From Stenotrophomonas_A sp035629025 (GTDB lineage Bacteria > Pseudomonadota > Gammaproteobacteria > Xanthomonadales > Xanthomonadaceae): a stretch of 64,000 nt of DNA. Made by a program: the position numbers and the translations under genes. The notes beneath the pieces are model-generated. The model had not been told where the DNA came from. It saw only the letters and a list, made by a program, of their open reading frames with translations, and did not search any database. Positions 7,999 to 16,669 of this stretch are shown here, in pieces; position 1 is the stretch's first letter; every line of letters begins with the position of its first letter. The stretch is from assembly GCA_035629025.1 (NCBI GenBank), contig DASPIU010000018.1, positions 13,196 to 77,195 on the forward strand, written 5' to 3'.

Positions 7999-9356
7999 TG
8001 CAGCAGGATGACCGTGGCCAGGCCAAGGAAACTGAGGAAACCCATCACGTCGGTCAGCGTGGTCAGGATCACCCCGCCGGCCAGTGCCGGATCGAAGCCC
8101 AGGCGCTTGAGCGTGACCGGCACCAGCACGCCACCAAGCGCGGCGGTGCACAGGTTGATGGTCAGTGCGGTGCCGATCACCAGCGACAACATGGGCTGCT
8201 TGAACCAGGCCAGGACGATCAGGCCCAGGCCAAGGCCGAGGCAGATGCCATTGATCAGCGCGACGGTCAGCTCCTTCTTCAGCAGCGTCATCACGTTCGA
8301 TGAACCGATCTGCCCCAGGGCCAGGCCGCGCACCATCAGCGCCAGCACCTGGGTGCCGGCATTGCCGCCCATGCCGGCCACGATCGGCATCAGCGCGGCC
8401 AAAGCGACCAGCTTGGCGATGGTGCCCTCGAACTCGCTGACCACGCTGGAGGCAATGAACGCGGTGCCCAGGTTCACCGACAGCCACAGCAGGCGGCGGC
8501 GGAACGCGCGCCGCGCCGGGCTGAACATGTCCTCGTCCTCGTCCAGGCCGGCCGCGCTCATGGCCTGGTGCTCGGCCTGTTCGCGGATGATGTCGACCAC
8601 GTCGTCGATGGTGATGCGGCCGAGCAGGATGTTGTTCTCGTCCACCACCGGCGCCGAGATCCAGTCGTGGTCGGAGAACTGCCGCGCCACTTCCTGCGCG
8701 CTGTCGCCCACGTCGATGGCCGGCTGCTCGTCGTCGATCAGGCGGTTGACCGGCGTGCTGTCCTCGTGGGTCACCAGCGAGGCCAGCGACACCCGGCCCA
8801 GGTACTGGTGGCGGCGGCTGACCACGAACAGGTGGTCGGTGTGGTCGGGGAGTTCACCGCGCAGGCGCAGGTAGCGCAGCACCACATCGACGTTGACGTC
8901 GGCGCGCACGGTGACCACGTCCGGGTTCATCAGACGGCCCGCGGTGTCCTCCGGATAGGACAGCACCTGTTCCAGGCGCTCGCGGTTCTCGCGGTCCATC
9001 GACTTGAGCACTTCGTCGATGACGGTGTCGGGCAGGTCCTCGACCAGGTTGGCGAGGTCGTCGATGTCCAGGTCCTCGACCGCAGCGACGATCTCGTCGG
9101 TGTCCATGTCCGCGAGCAGGCTTTCGCGCACTTCCTCGCCCACATGCAGCAGCACCTCGCCATCGTCTTCCGGGTCGACCAGACCCCACACCACCTCGCG
9201 CTTGCCCGGCGGCAGCGATTCGAGCAGGTTGCCGATCTCCGCCGGCGCCAGCGTATTGACCAGGCGTCGCACCGGCCCCAGCCGCCCGCTGTCCAGGGCG
9301 TCGGAGAGCAGGCGCAGCGCACGCGCGGTCTTGTCGTGGCGAATGGCTTCGGCCAT
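7995..9356 (-). CDS. mgtE: Magnesium transporter MgtE
   Basis: A 453-residue Mg2+ channel/transporter of the inner membrane. An N-terminal superhelical domain (~1-130, with DMDTDEIVAAVEDLDIDDLANLVEDLP) is followed by two CBS domains (~140-260) that gate the channel by sensing cytosolic Mg2+. Five membrane helices (~290-453) include the pore region PIVAGMGGNAGTQ. The start at ATG 9356 is preceded by AGGAG; a GTG lies one codon upstream. It is separated from ptsI by 131 bp. Confidence 0.96.
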   Translation of the reverse strand: MAEAIRHDKTARALRLLSDALDSGRLGPVRRLVNTLAPAEIGNLLESLPPGKREVVWGLVDPEDDGEVLLHVGEEVRESLLADMDTDEIVAAVEDLDIDDLANLVEDLPDTVIDEVLKSMDRENRERLEQVLSYPEDTAGRLMNPDVVTVRADVNVDVVLRYLRLRGELPDHTDHLFVVSRRHQYLGRVSLASLVTHEDSTPVNRLIDDEQPAIDVGDSAQEVARQFSDHDWISAPVVDENNILLGRITIDDVVDIIREQAEHQAMSAAGLDEDEDMFSPARRAFRRRLLWLSVNLGTAFIASSVVSEFEGTIAKLVALAALMPIVAGMGGNAGTQVLALMVRGLALGQIGSSNVMTLLKKELTVALINGICLGLGLGLIVLAWFKQPMLSLVIGTALTINLCTAALGGVLVPVTLKRLGFDPALAGGVILTTLTDVMGFLSFLGLATVILLH

Positions 9357-9487
9357 CACTGCTCCTGGGCAAACGGCGGGGAAAGGGCGGGCAAGAACGG
9401 GAATGGCAGCGCTGTTGCGCCGCCGCGGCTCGTCGCCGGCATTATCGCCCGCGCGCGGTGACGATCACAGCCTGTGGGCGCGGCCCC

Positions 9488-11272
9488 TCATGCGGTTTCG
9501 GCGGCGATGGCCAAAAGCCACTTCTCGATGCCCTTGCGGTCACGCGCGCGCAGCAGCCGCGCCGAGGCTTCGCCCAGCCGGCCCAGATGGGTGGCGCGGA
9601 TCGCGCGGCGCACTTCCAGCAGCGTGGCCGGGTGCAGGCTCAGTTCGGTCAGCCCCAGCGCCAGCAGCAGCGGCACGAAGCGCGGGTCGCCGGCGATCTC
9701 GCCGCACACCGCCACGGGCGTGTCATGCGCGCGGGCGGTGGTGATGACATGCCGCAGCAGCCGCATCACCGCCGGGTGCAACGGCGAGTACAGTTCGCTT
9801 AGGCCTTCGTGGTTGCGGTCGGCGGCCAGCAGGTACTGCACCAGGTCGTTGGTGCCGATGGACAGGAAGTCGACATCGTCGATGAAGCATTCCAGGCCGA
9901 TCGCCGCTGCCGGCACCTCGATCATCGCGCCCAGCGGCACGTGCTCGGCAATGGCGTGGCCTTCGGCACGCAGGCCTGTGCTCAGGCGCTTGAGCTGGCG
10001 GCGCAGCTGCACGATCTCCTCGCGGCAGCTGAGCATCGGCACCAGCACCCGCACCGGGCCGTAGCCGGAGGCGCGCAGGATCGCGCGCAGCTGCGCGTCG
10101 GCCACTTCCGGGCGCGCCAGCGACAGGCGCACGCCGCGCAGGCCCAGGGCAGGGTTGTCCTCGTCGCCCAGTACCAGGCCGGTGCGGTCGGCCTTGTCCG
10201 CGCCCAGGTCCAGCGTGCGGATGGTGACCGGTCGCCCGCACATGCCGAGCACGGTGTCGCGATAGGTCTGGAACTGTTCTTCTTCCGACGGCAGCTCGTT
10301 GCGCTGCAGGAACAGGAATTCGGTGCGGTACAGGCCCAGCCCCGACGCGCCCAGGGCATGGGCCTGGGCCACGTCGTCGGTGGATTCGGCATTGGCGAGC
10401 AGGGTGATGTCGTGGCCATCGCGGGTGCGCGTGGGCTTGCTGCGCAGGCGGCCGAGTTCGCGCTGCTCGCGCGCCAGCACGCGCAGGCGTTCGTGGTAGC
10501 CGCGCAGGTCCGCGGCGGTGGGCTCGATGATGATCTCGCCGCTACCGCCGTCCACGATCAAGGCGTCGCCATCGTTGACCCGGTGCAATGCCTCGGCGGT
10601 GCCGACCACCAGCGGCAGGTGCAGGCTGCGCGCCAGGATCGCGCTGTGCGAGAGCAGGCTGCCGGCGACGCTGACAATGCCAACCACGCCTTGGGTCTGC
10701 AGCTGGGCCAGTTCGGAGGGCGCGACGTTGTCGCAGATCAGGATCTCGCCGGCCACGCCGGGCACTTCCACGTCGCGCTTCTGCAGGAAGGCGTGGATGC
10801 GGCCGATGACATGGTCCAGGTCATCCATGCGGCTCTTGAGGTAGGCGTCCTCCATGCCATCGAACACCGCGGCCAGGCGGTCGCGCTGCAGGCGCAGGGC
10901 ATAGTCGGCGCTGTAGCGGCCGGTACGGATCAGTTCGTCGACGCCGAACAGCAGTTCCGGGTCGTCGAGCAGCAGGGCGTGCAGGTCGAGGAATTCGCCG
11001 ACCTCGCGCGCCATCGCACCTTGCAGGCGGGTGCGCAGGGCATGCATCTCCTCACGCGCGGCATCGATGGCGCGGTGCAGTCGCGCCAGTTCCGGTTCGA
11101 CCGCGGCGGCGCTGATGCGCTGTTCGGTGACTTCCAGTACATGCGGCAGGCGCAGGCGGGCGCGGCCCAGGGCAATGCCGCGCGAGGCGCCATGGCCGTG
11201 CAGGCGCAGGCCCGAGGGGGCACGCGGGCCCGGCGCCGGCGACTTGCTGGTGCGGCGGCCCGTGCCCCGCAC
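9488..11272 (-). CDS. ptsI: Phosphoenolpyruvate-protein phosphotransferase (PTS enzyme I)
   Basis: A 594-residue EI that autophosphorylates from PEP and passes phosphate to HPr. His209 in LLSHSAILARS is the phosphorylated residue. The barrel domain carries GLYRTEFLF, PEV-type Mg2+/PEP motifs and the active Cys in PVAVCGEIAGDPRF. The GTG start (11272) lies 2 nt after the ptsH stop. No membrane EII permease is nearby, so with hprK and the EIIA-like genes upstream it probably serves a regulatory phosphorelay. Confidence 0.95.
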   Translation of the reverse strand: MRGTGRRTSKSPAPGPRAPSGLRLHGHGASRGIALGRARLRLPHVLEVTEQRISAAAVEPELARLHRAIDAAREEMHALRTRLQGAMAREVGEFLDLHALLLDDPELLFGVDELIRTGRYSADYALRLQRDRLAAVFDGMEDAYLKSRMDDLDHVIGRIHAFLQKRDVEVPGVAGEILICDNVAPSELAQLQTQGVVGIVSVAGSLLSHSAILARSLHLPLVVGTAEALHRVNDGDALIVDGGSGEIIIEPTAADLRGYHERLRVLAREQRELGRLRSKPTRTRDGHDITLLANAESTDDVAQAHALGASGLGLYRTEFLFLQRNELPSEEEQFQTYRDTVLGMCGRPVTIRTLDLGADKADRTGLVLGDEDNPALGLRGVRLSLARPEVADAQLRAILRASGYGPVRVLVPMLSCREEIVQLRRQLKRLSTGLRAEGHAIAEHVPLGAMIEVPAAAIGLECFIDDVDFLSIGTNDLVQYLLAADRNHEGLSELYSPLHPAVMRLLRHVITTARAHDTPVAVCGEIAGDPRFVPLLLALGLTELSLHPATLLEVRRAIRATHLGRLGEASARLLRARDRKGIEKWLLAIAAETA

Positions 11273-11274
11273 GC

Positions 11275-11544
11275 TCAGCTGTCCTCGTCGAAGCGGCGCT
11301 CGAACAATTCGACCAGGGCCTGCATGGCCTGGGCCTCGTCGTCGCCATCCACGCGCAGTACTACCGTCGTGCCCTGGCCGGCGGCCAGCAGCATCACGCC
11401 CATGATGCTCTTGGCGTTGACCTCGCGCCCCTTGGCCGCCAACGTGGCGTTGCAGCGGTACGACGACAGCAGCTGCACGAGTTTGGCAGTGGCCCTGGCA
11501 TGCAGGCCGAGGCGGTTGGAAACGGTGAGTTCACGTTCAAGCAT
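11275..11544 (-). CDS. ptsH: Phosphocarrier protein HPr
   Basis: An 89-residue HPr with both regulatory residues in their classical positions: His15 (GLHARATAK), phosphorylated by EI, and Ser46 (NAKSIMGVM), the target of HPr kinase. ATG 11544 gives the standard length; the frame opens slightly earlier at 11562. It overlaps the EIIA-Man gene by 8 bp. Serine-46 control fits the presence of hprK 1.7 kb upstream. Confidence 0.96.
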   Translation of the reverse strand: MLERELTVSNRLGLHARATAKLVQLLSSYRCNATLAAKGREVNAKSIMGVMLLAAGQGTTVVLRVDGDDEAQAMQALVELFERRFDEDS

Positions 11545-11929
11545 CGTCGACAATTGCTCCATTGCGGGTCCCCGCCGCCGCCGTGGCGGGCAGGTCTTGC
11601 AGTCCCTGTTCCGGATAATTCATCACCCGCAGCAGCATCGGCAGGCTCAGTGCGGACACGCGCCGCACCGGGGTGCCGAGGCGGGCCAGGCGCGCGGCCA
11701 GGTTGCTGGGGCTGGCGCCATACAGGTCGGTCATCACCAGCACGCCTTCACCCCCATCAACCCGGCGCAGCGCCGCGGATGCCTGCGGCAGCAGGGCGTC
11801 CAGGTCGGCATCGAAGGGCACTTCAAGTGCTTCGGTCTTCAGTGGCAGCTGGCGCAACAGGGTGGTTGCGACCTGAAGCAGGGAAGAGCCGATGCCGGGA
11901 TGGGTGATGAGGAGGATGCCACAGGCCAT
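11537..11929 (-). CDS. PTS EIIA component, mannose family
   Basis: A 130-residue single-domain EIIA-Man. The THPGIGSSL segment near the N-terminus holds His10, the phosphorylation site, and VMTDLYGASPSNLAARL is the second family motif. Stand-alone EIIA-Man proteins beside ptsH and ptsI are seen in bacteria with permease-less, regulatory PTS chains; no EIIB, EIIC or EIID gene adjoins this one. It overlaps ptsH. Confidence 0.9.
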   Translation of the reverse strand: MACGILLITHPGIGSSLLQVATTLLRQLPLKTEALEVPFDADLDALLPQASAALRRVDGGEGVLVMTDLYGASPSNLAARLARLGTPVRRVSALSLPMLLRVMNYPEQGLQDLPATAAAGTRNGAIVDDA

Positions 11930-12029
11930 AGCGAAACGTTAACAGGTCGACGTGACGGGACGATAGCGTGTGGTGGCGGTTTTTCGCGGGATGCTGCATC
12001 CCCGTGGATTGGTCGCCGCCGCAGGCCCT

Positions 12030-12091
12030 GTACGAGCGGCTTTGTACGAGCGGCTTATAGGAGCGGCTTGTAGGAGCGGCTTCAGCCGCGA
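12030..12091 (+). repeat. Tandem array of four GTAG-type REP heads
   Basis: The 13-bp unit GTA(C/G)GAGCGGCTT occurs four times head to tail, starting at about 12030, 12044, 12057 and 12070. Only the last copy continues into the palindromic CAGCCGCG half. The first two copies read GTACGAG and the third ATAGGAG. Complete elements elsewhere in the window have one head. Confidence 0.85.
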
Positions 12092-12151
12092 TCACAGCAC
12101 CAGGGTTCCATCTACTCTGCCGAAAAGCGGCTGTCCGAGGTCCATCGCGCA

Positions 12152-12256
12152 GCGCCCGGGGGCAGGCCCTTTCGGGACACGCGGTGAACCCATCCATGGG
12201 GCTGCTAGACGCCATCCATGGCGTCTAGCGTCCCGAAAGGGCCTGCCCCCGGGCGC
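12152..12256. repeat. Long inverted-repeat element, copy 1
   Basis: Perfect 27-bp arms (12152-12178 and 12230-12256) enclose a second palindrome, TAGACGCCAT-CC-ATGGCGTCTA (12206-12227). A 95-bp core (12157-12251) recurs at 22080-22174 with one base change (T12205 versus C). The transcript would form a very stable cruciform-like hairpin on either strand. No transposase or target-site duplication is visible. Confidence 0.9.
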
Positions 12257-12319
12257 CCGACAGATCGTGGCGACCGGACACGAAAGCCAAAAGCGCTCGC
12301 ATCGCTCATTGAAGGCACT

Positions 12320-12342
12320 GTAGGAGCGGCTTCAGCCGCGAC
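12320..12342 (+). repeat. GTAG-headed REP element
   Basis: GTAGGAGCGGCTTCAGCCGCGAC: a GTAG head followed by the imperfect palindrome GCGGCTTCAGCCGC. This is the consensus form for the window. It lies 55 bp before the rapZ stop codon. Confidence 0.85.
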
Positions 12343-12396
12343 CGTACGGCATCAGGCCCCTCGCACCCGATGAGTGCGACCGGCGACACCAGCGAC

Positions 12397-13269
12397 CTAA
12401 TCCAATTCGCGGTGAAATGTCGCCACTTCCGGCCAGCCCTGGTCGCGGGCGTGCTGGGCCATGCGCTCGGCCAGATAGACCGAGCGGTGCTTGCCGCCGG
12501 TGCAGCCGAAGGCGATGGTCACGTAGCTGCGGGTGTCGTTGCTCAGGCGCGGCAGCCAGGTGTCGAGCAGGTCGATGATCTGGCCGGTGTAGCGGACCAC
12601 GTCGGGCTGCTGCTCGAGGTAGTCGCGCACGCCAGCATCGCGGCCGCTGAGGGGGCGCAGTTCCGGGTCCCAGTGCGGGTTGGGCAACACGCGGGCGTCA
12701 AAGACGAAGTCGGCTTCGGCCGGCACGCCGCGCTTGTAGGCGAAGGACTCGAACAGCAATGACAAGGTGTTGCTGCGGCCGAGCGCGAACTCGGTGACCA
12801 CCCGCCGCCGCAACTGGTGCACGTTCAAGCCGGTGGTATCGACGATGGCGTCGGCCTGCAGGCGCAACGGTTCTGTGAGCTCGCGCTCGCGGGCGATGGC
12901 CTCGGGCAGGGACAGGCCAAGGTGACTGAGCGGATGGCGCCGGCGCGTGTCGGCATAGCGCTTGAGCAGGGTCTCGTCAGTGGCTTCGAAGAACAGCACG
13001 GTCACGGAGATGCCGTACTCCTGCGCGGCGGCGCGCCAGCGTGTGAGCTGCGCCAGGTCGGTGCGCCCGCGCACATCGATGCCCACTGCCAGGCGCTGGT
13101 CGCCCAGGGCCTGGTCGCGCAGTCGGCTGCGCACGAAGTCGGGCAGCAACTCCACCGGCAGGTTGTCGGAGCAGTAGTAGTCCAGATCCTCGAAGGTCTT
13201 CATCGCCACCGACTTGCCCGAGCCGGACAGGCCACTGACGATGACCAGCGCCGGCGCGGCCGCGCTCAC
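12397..13269 (-). CDS. rapZ: RNase adapter protein RapZ
   Basis: A 290-residue P-loop nucleotide-binding protein. Walker A is GLSGSGKSVA (residues ~13-22), Walker B-like VGIDVRGR follows, and the C-terminal domain carries SYVTIAFGCTGGKHRSVYLAE, which in E. coli RapZ belongs to the sensing/RNA-binding domain. In enterics RapZ controls GlmS through sRNA decay; in this family the target is not established. The GTG start overlaps the hprK stop (GTGA). Confidence 0.94.
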   Translation of the reverse strand: MSAAAPALVIVSGLSGSGKSVAMKTFEDLDYYCSDNLPVELLPDFVRSRLRDQALGDQRLAVGIDVRGRTDLAQLTRWRAAAQEYGISVTVLFFEATDETLLKRYADTRRRHPLSHLGLSLPEAIARERELTEPLRLQADAIVDTTGLNVHQLRRRVVTEFALGRSNTLSLLFESFAYKRGVPAEADFVFDARVLPNPHWDPELRPLSGRDAGVRDYLEQQPDVVRYTGQIIDLLDTWLPRLSNDTRSYVTIAFGCTGGKHRSVYLAERMAQHARDQGWPEVATFHRELD

Positions 13270-14213
13270 GGCCGTCGCTCCAGCAGGTTGCTGTGGCGGG
13301 CAATGAACATGGCCGCCGGGTCGATGCCCTTGGTGCGCAGGATGTGCAGGCGGGTGGCGGCCTCGGTGAGCACGGCCAGGTTGCGGCCGGGCATCACCGG
13401 CAGGGTGATCAGCGGCACGTCCAGGTCCAGCACGTGGCGGGTGCCCGAATCGCCGGTCAGGCGTTCGTAGCCGTGCGGGGTGGGTTCGGTCATGGGCTTG
13501 GTCAGGTGGACGATCAGGCGCAGGTACTTGTTCTTTTTCACCGAGGTGTCGCCGAACATGTCGCGCACGTTGAGCACGCCCAGGCCGCGGACTTCCAGCA
13601 GGTCCTGCAACAACTCGGGGCAGGTTCCGTCGAGCACGTCCGGGGCGATCTGGGTGAACTCGGGTGCGTCGTCGGCTACCAGCCGATGGCCGCGGCTGAG
13701 CAGTTCCAGCGCCAGTTCGCTCTTGCCCGACCCGGCCTCGCCGGTGATCAGCACACCGATCGAATAGATCTCCATGAACACGCCATGCAGCGTCACCCGC
13801 GGCGCTAGCGTGCGCGCCAGGTGGTAGGACAGGTGGTTGAGCAGCTCATGACCGCGTTTGGGCGAACCCCACAGCGGCGTGCTCGACTCGTCGGCGGCCG
13901 CGCGCAGGTCCTCGGGGCAGGGCTGGTTCTTGCTGATGACCAGCGCCAGCGGCTGGAACTGGATGATTTTCTCTATGGTTTCCCAGCGCTGGCGCGGGTC
14001 CAGTGAATCGAGCCAGGTCAGTTCCTCGGTACCCAGGATCTGCACCTTGTTCGGGTAGATCGCGTTGAGATAGCCGGCCAGCGAGGGGCGGCGGGCGATG
14101 GTGTCGCCAGCATCGAGCTCGCGCTGTGCGCCTTTCTGCCCGGCGATCCAGCGCAGGCCCAGCTTGTCGCGCTGCTGGTCGAACAACTCGCGCGCGGAGA
14201 TGCTGGTGTTCAT
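13266..14213 (-). CDS. hprK: HPr kinase/phosphorylase
   Basis: A 315-residue bifunctional enzyme that phosphorylates and dephosphorylates Ser46 of HPr. Walker A GEAGSGKS lies at 158-165, His143 in LHGVFMEIYSIGVL is the catalytic His region, LVADDA follows Walker A, and EVRGLGVLNVRDMFG is the HprK signature. It overlaps ptsN upstream (ATGA) and rapZ downstream, so translation is coupled. Confidence 0.96.
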   Translation of the reverse strand: MNTSISARELFDQQRDKLGLRWIAGQKGAQRELDAGDTIARRPSLAGYLNAIYPNKVQILGTEELTWLDSLDPRQRWETIEKIIQFQPLALVISKNQPCPEDLRAAADESSTPLWGSPKRGHELLNHLSYHLARTLAPRVTLHGVFMEIYSIGVLITGEAGSGKSELALELLSRGHRLVADDAPEFTQIAPDVLDGTCPELLQDLLEVRGLGVLNVRDMFGDTSVKKNKYLRLIVHLTKPMTEPTPHGYERLTGDSGTRHVLDLDVPLITLPVMPGRNLAVLTEAATRLHILRTKGIDPAAMFIARHSNLLERRP

Positions 14214-14665
14214 GCGGCATGGGCCTGGGGATGGGGGAGGATGAGCAGCGCCAGCAGGGCCGGTGCGTCCGCGGCCAGGCGCAACGCCTGGCGATAGCGC
14301 TCGTCGCCGAAGCGTTCGGCCAGTTCGGCCAGCAGCGCAAGGTGTTCGTGGGTGTAGTGGCTGGGTACGGCCATCGCGAAGATCAGGTCCACGCTCTGGC
14401 CAGCGCCGAAGTCGGCCGGCGCCTGCAACCTGATCAGGATGCCGCGCGGTTGTTCCAGGCCGGGCGCGCGGCCATGCGGAATGGCGATGCCGTGGCCGAG
14501 TGCGGTGCTGCCGAGCGCCTCGCGTTCGCGCAGGCTGGCCAGAAGTTCGTCGCGGCCGCACTGGCGGCAGGCGAGGCGTTCGGCAGCGAGTTGCAGCAGG
14601 GTGTCGCGGTCGGCGGCCGGGAGCACCTCGGTGCGCACGGCCGCCATCAGGTCAGTCAGGGACAT
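14210..14665 (-). CDS. ptsN: PTS IIA-like nitrogen-regulatory protein PtsN
   Basis: A 151-residue EIIA-Ntr. The phospho-accepting His lies in GHGIAIPHGRAPG (residue ~64). It is normally fed by the EI-Ntr/NPr chain; here the encoded ptsI and ptsH products are the candidate donors, since no ptsP with a GAF domain is in the window. The gene sits in the rpoN-hpf-ptsN cluster, the usual context for this protein. Confidence 0.94.
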   Translation of the reverse strand: MSLTDLMAAVRTEVLPAADRDTLLQLAAERLACRQCGRDELLASLREREALGSTALGHGIAIPHGRAPGLEQPRGILIRLQAPADFGAGQSVDLIFAMAVPSHYTHEHLALLAELAERFGDERYRQALRLAADAPALLALLILPHPQAHAA

Positions 14666-14685
14666 GACGTCTTCTGGCGATGAAC

Positions 14686-15003
14686 TCAGGCCAGATTGTC
14701 GCGCACCTCGCGGGCGTGGTGGTCCTGTTTCTTCTCCTTGTGCTTGATGACAAGGCGGTCGAGCTTGTCGGCCAGCAGGTCGATGGCCGCATACATGGTG
14801 GGCGCGCTGGCGTCGGCGTGCAGGGTACGGCCGGGGAGGTTGACGGTGGCCTCGACGTGGTGGTCGGGTTTGCGCAGGGCCAGCTGAGTGCGGACTTCGC
14901 AGTGCTGGTCGAAATGCCGCTGCAATCGCTGCAGCTTGGACTCCATGTACTCACGCAGGGCGGGAGTGACTTCGATCTGCTGGCCGTACGTCTCGATGCG
15001 CAT
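14686..15003 (-). CDS. hpf: Ribosome hibernation-promoting factor (short form)
   Basis: A 105-residue protein starting MRIETYGQQIEVTPALREY. It binds the 30S decoding region and promotes 100S dimers or inactive ribosomes in stationary phase. The length is the short gammaproteobacterial form, without the C-terminal dimerisation domain of long HPF. ATG 15003 is chosen because AAGGAGGT lies 5 nt upstream, the strongest ribosome-binding site in this cluster. Confidence 0.95.
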   Translation of the reverse strand: MRIETYGQQIEVTPALREYMESKLQRLQRHFDQHCEVRTQLALRKPDHHVEATVNLPGRTLHADASAPTMYAAIDLLADKLDRLVIKHKEKKQDHHAREVRDNLA

Positions 15004-15055
15004 CGGGTACCTCCTTTGGATTCGGTGGGCCATGAACTCCCGCCGCCGCAGCGGA

Positions 15056-16477
15056 TCAACCTATGCGGACACGTTCGTGTGAGGCGGAGATGTTCATGGC
15101 CTCACGATACTTCGCCACGGTGCGCCGCGCCACTGGCACGCCCGAGGTTTTGAGCAGGTCAGCCAGCTTGGCGTCAGACAAGGGCTTGCGCGGGTTTTCC
15201 GCTTCGATCAGGCGCCGGATCATCGCCTGAATGGCGGTGCTGGACGCTTCGCCGCCGCTGTCGGTGTCGATGCCGGAGGCAAAGAACGCGCGCAGCGGGA
15301 TGGTGCCGCGTGGCGTGCGCACGTACTTGCGCGCGATTGCCCGGGAAATGGTGGATTCGTGAAGACCCAGTTCACCGGCGATCTCGCGCAGGGTCAACGG
15401 CCGCAACGCCTGTTCGCCGAATTCCAGAAAGCCGGCCTGGTGCCGCAACAGGCTGTTGACGACCTTGAGCAGCGTTTCGCCACGCGCTTCCAGGCTCTTC
15501 AGCAGCCAGCGCGCTTCTTGCAGGTGCCCGCGCAGGTAGCCTGCATCGGCCTCGCCACAGCTGCGGATCAGTTGCTCGTAGCCACGGTGGATGGTTACGC
15601 GGGGCTGCGAACGGCCTGCCAGGGCCACGCGCCATATCCCACGCTGGCGCCAGATCACGCAATCCGGCACGACATAGGTATCGGACGACAAGCTGCCAAG
15701 CTGCTTGCCCGGGCGCGGGTCCAGCGAGCGCACCAGGGCGATGGCTTCCTCGACTTCGGCCAGCGGCAGCTTGAATTCCTGCGCCAGGCCCGCCGCGCCG
15801 GTGCGCGGCAGGCGTTCCAGCGGTCCGGCCACGATGCGTCGCGCCAGCGCGCGCCCCGGCGTGTCCGGGTCGAGCACGTCCAGCTGCAGCGCCAGGCATT
15901 CGCCCAGCGACGTGGCGCCCACGCCGACCGGGTCGAAGCGCTGGATCTGGTGCAACACGGTCTGCATTTCGGCTTCGGTGGCGACGATGCCCGGAGCCAA
16001 GGCCTCGGCGATTGTCGACAGCGGCTCGCGCAGGTAGCCATCCTCGTCGAGTGCATCGATCAGCGCCGCTCCGATCCGGCGGTCGCGCTGGGACAGATGC
16101 GACAGATGCAGCTGCCACAGCAGGTGGTCGGCCAATGTTTCCGGCTCGGCCACACGATCGGCGGCGCTGCCGTTGTCATCCTCGTCGTTGCCGCCGCTGC
16201 TGCCGGTGGCCCAGCTGCCCTCGTCCGGGGTCCAGTCGTCACCGGGGCCGTCCTCGCGGCCGTACTCGTCGCTGACGGGGGCCGGTTCGCCTTCCGCGCC
16301 GGCCTCGCTGGCGGCAGGCGCGTCTTCGGCCCACTCCAGCAGCGGATTGGTTTCCACCGCCTCGGCGATTTCCAGTTCAAGCTCGGCGCTGGACATCTGC
16401 AACAGCCGGATGGCCTGACGCAGTTGCGGCGTCATGACCAGCTGTTGACCCATCGATGTCTGCAGCCGTGCCTTCAT
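15056..16477 (-). CDS. rpoN: RNA polymerase sigma-54 factor RpoN
   Basis: A 473-residue sigma-54. Region I is MGQQLVMTPQLRQAIRLLQMS, region II is acidic (~60-115), the core-binding and DNA-binding regions follow, and the C-terminal RpoN box ARRTVAKYRE is intact. The internal ATG (16477, MKARLQTSMGQQ) matches the usual start; an in-frame ATG at 16516 would add 13 residues. Neither has a good Shine-Dalgarno sequence. Confidence 0.95.
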   Translation of the reverse strand: MKARLQTSMGQQLVMTPQLRQAIRLLQMSSAELELEIAEAVETNPLLEWAEDAPAASEAGAEGEPAPVSDEYGREDGPGDDWTPDEGSWATGSSGGNDEDDNGSAADRVAEPETLADHLLWQLHLSHLSQRDRRIGAALIDALDEDGYLREPLSTIAEALAPGIVATEAEMQTVLHQIQRFDPVGVGATSLGECLALQLDVLDPDTPGRALARRIVAGPLERLPRTGAAGLAQEFKLPLAEVEEAIALVRSLDPRPGKQLGSLSSDTYVVPDCVIWRQRGIWRVALAGRSQPRVTIHRGYEQLIRSCGEADAGYLRGHLQEARWLLKSLEARGETLLKVVNSLLRHQAGFLEFGEQALRPLTLREIAGELGLHESTISRAIARKYVRTPRGTIPLRAFFASGIDTDSGGEASSTAIQAMIRRLIEAENPRKPLSDAKLADLLKTSGVPVARRTVAKYREAMNISASHERVRIG

Positions 16478-16634
16478 GAGCTCACTGGACGATAGGGAGG
16501 CGAACGATGCCGACATTTACCGCACTTGCGGCACGCGGACGCGCCGCAGCGAACCTGTGCGGGGCATGCGTCTGGCTTGCAGGATATACGCGCGCGCCGG
16601 CTTGTGCCAAAACGCGGCGGCGTTGCGCGAGACG

Positions 16635-16664
16635 GTCCCGCTGGCGCGCAACGCCAGCGGGGAC
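16635..16664. other. Stable hairpin between lptB and rpoN
   Basis: GTCCCGCTGGCG (16635-16646) pairs with CGCCAGCGGGGAC (16652-16664), a 12-bp stem with one bulged G and a 5-nt loop. It sits just after the lptB stop in the direction of transcription. No T-run follows, so it may act as a partial terminator or processing signal that lowers rpoN expression relative to lptB. Confidence 0.5.
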
Positions 16665-16669
16665 AGGCT

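Larger units (their letters stand above)
11930..12396. other. 467-bp gene-free region packed with repeats
   Basis: No supported gene. It lies between the EIIA start and the rapZ stop and holds a tandem run of REP heads (12030-12091), a long inverted-repeat element (12152-12256) and a further REP copy (12320-12342). Promoter elements for the EIIA-ptsH-ptsI unit must lie in 11930-12030, but I see no clear hexamers. Confidence 0.7.

Noticed and set aside
9809..12073. A 754-codon plus-strand frame opposite ptsI-ptsH-EIIA
   Set aside because: Shadow of three well-supported minus-strand genes; it crosses their boundaries and the repeat region.
12152..12256. Long inverted repeat as an insertion sequence or rho-independent terminator
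   Set aside because: No transposase frame, no clear target duplication and no T-run; it is best left as a repeat element.
12030..12342. CRISPR array suggested by short repeats
   Set aside because: Units are 13-23 bp REP heads with no regular unique spacers and no cas genes.
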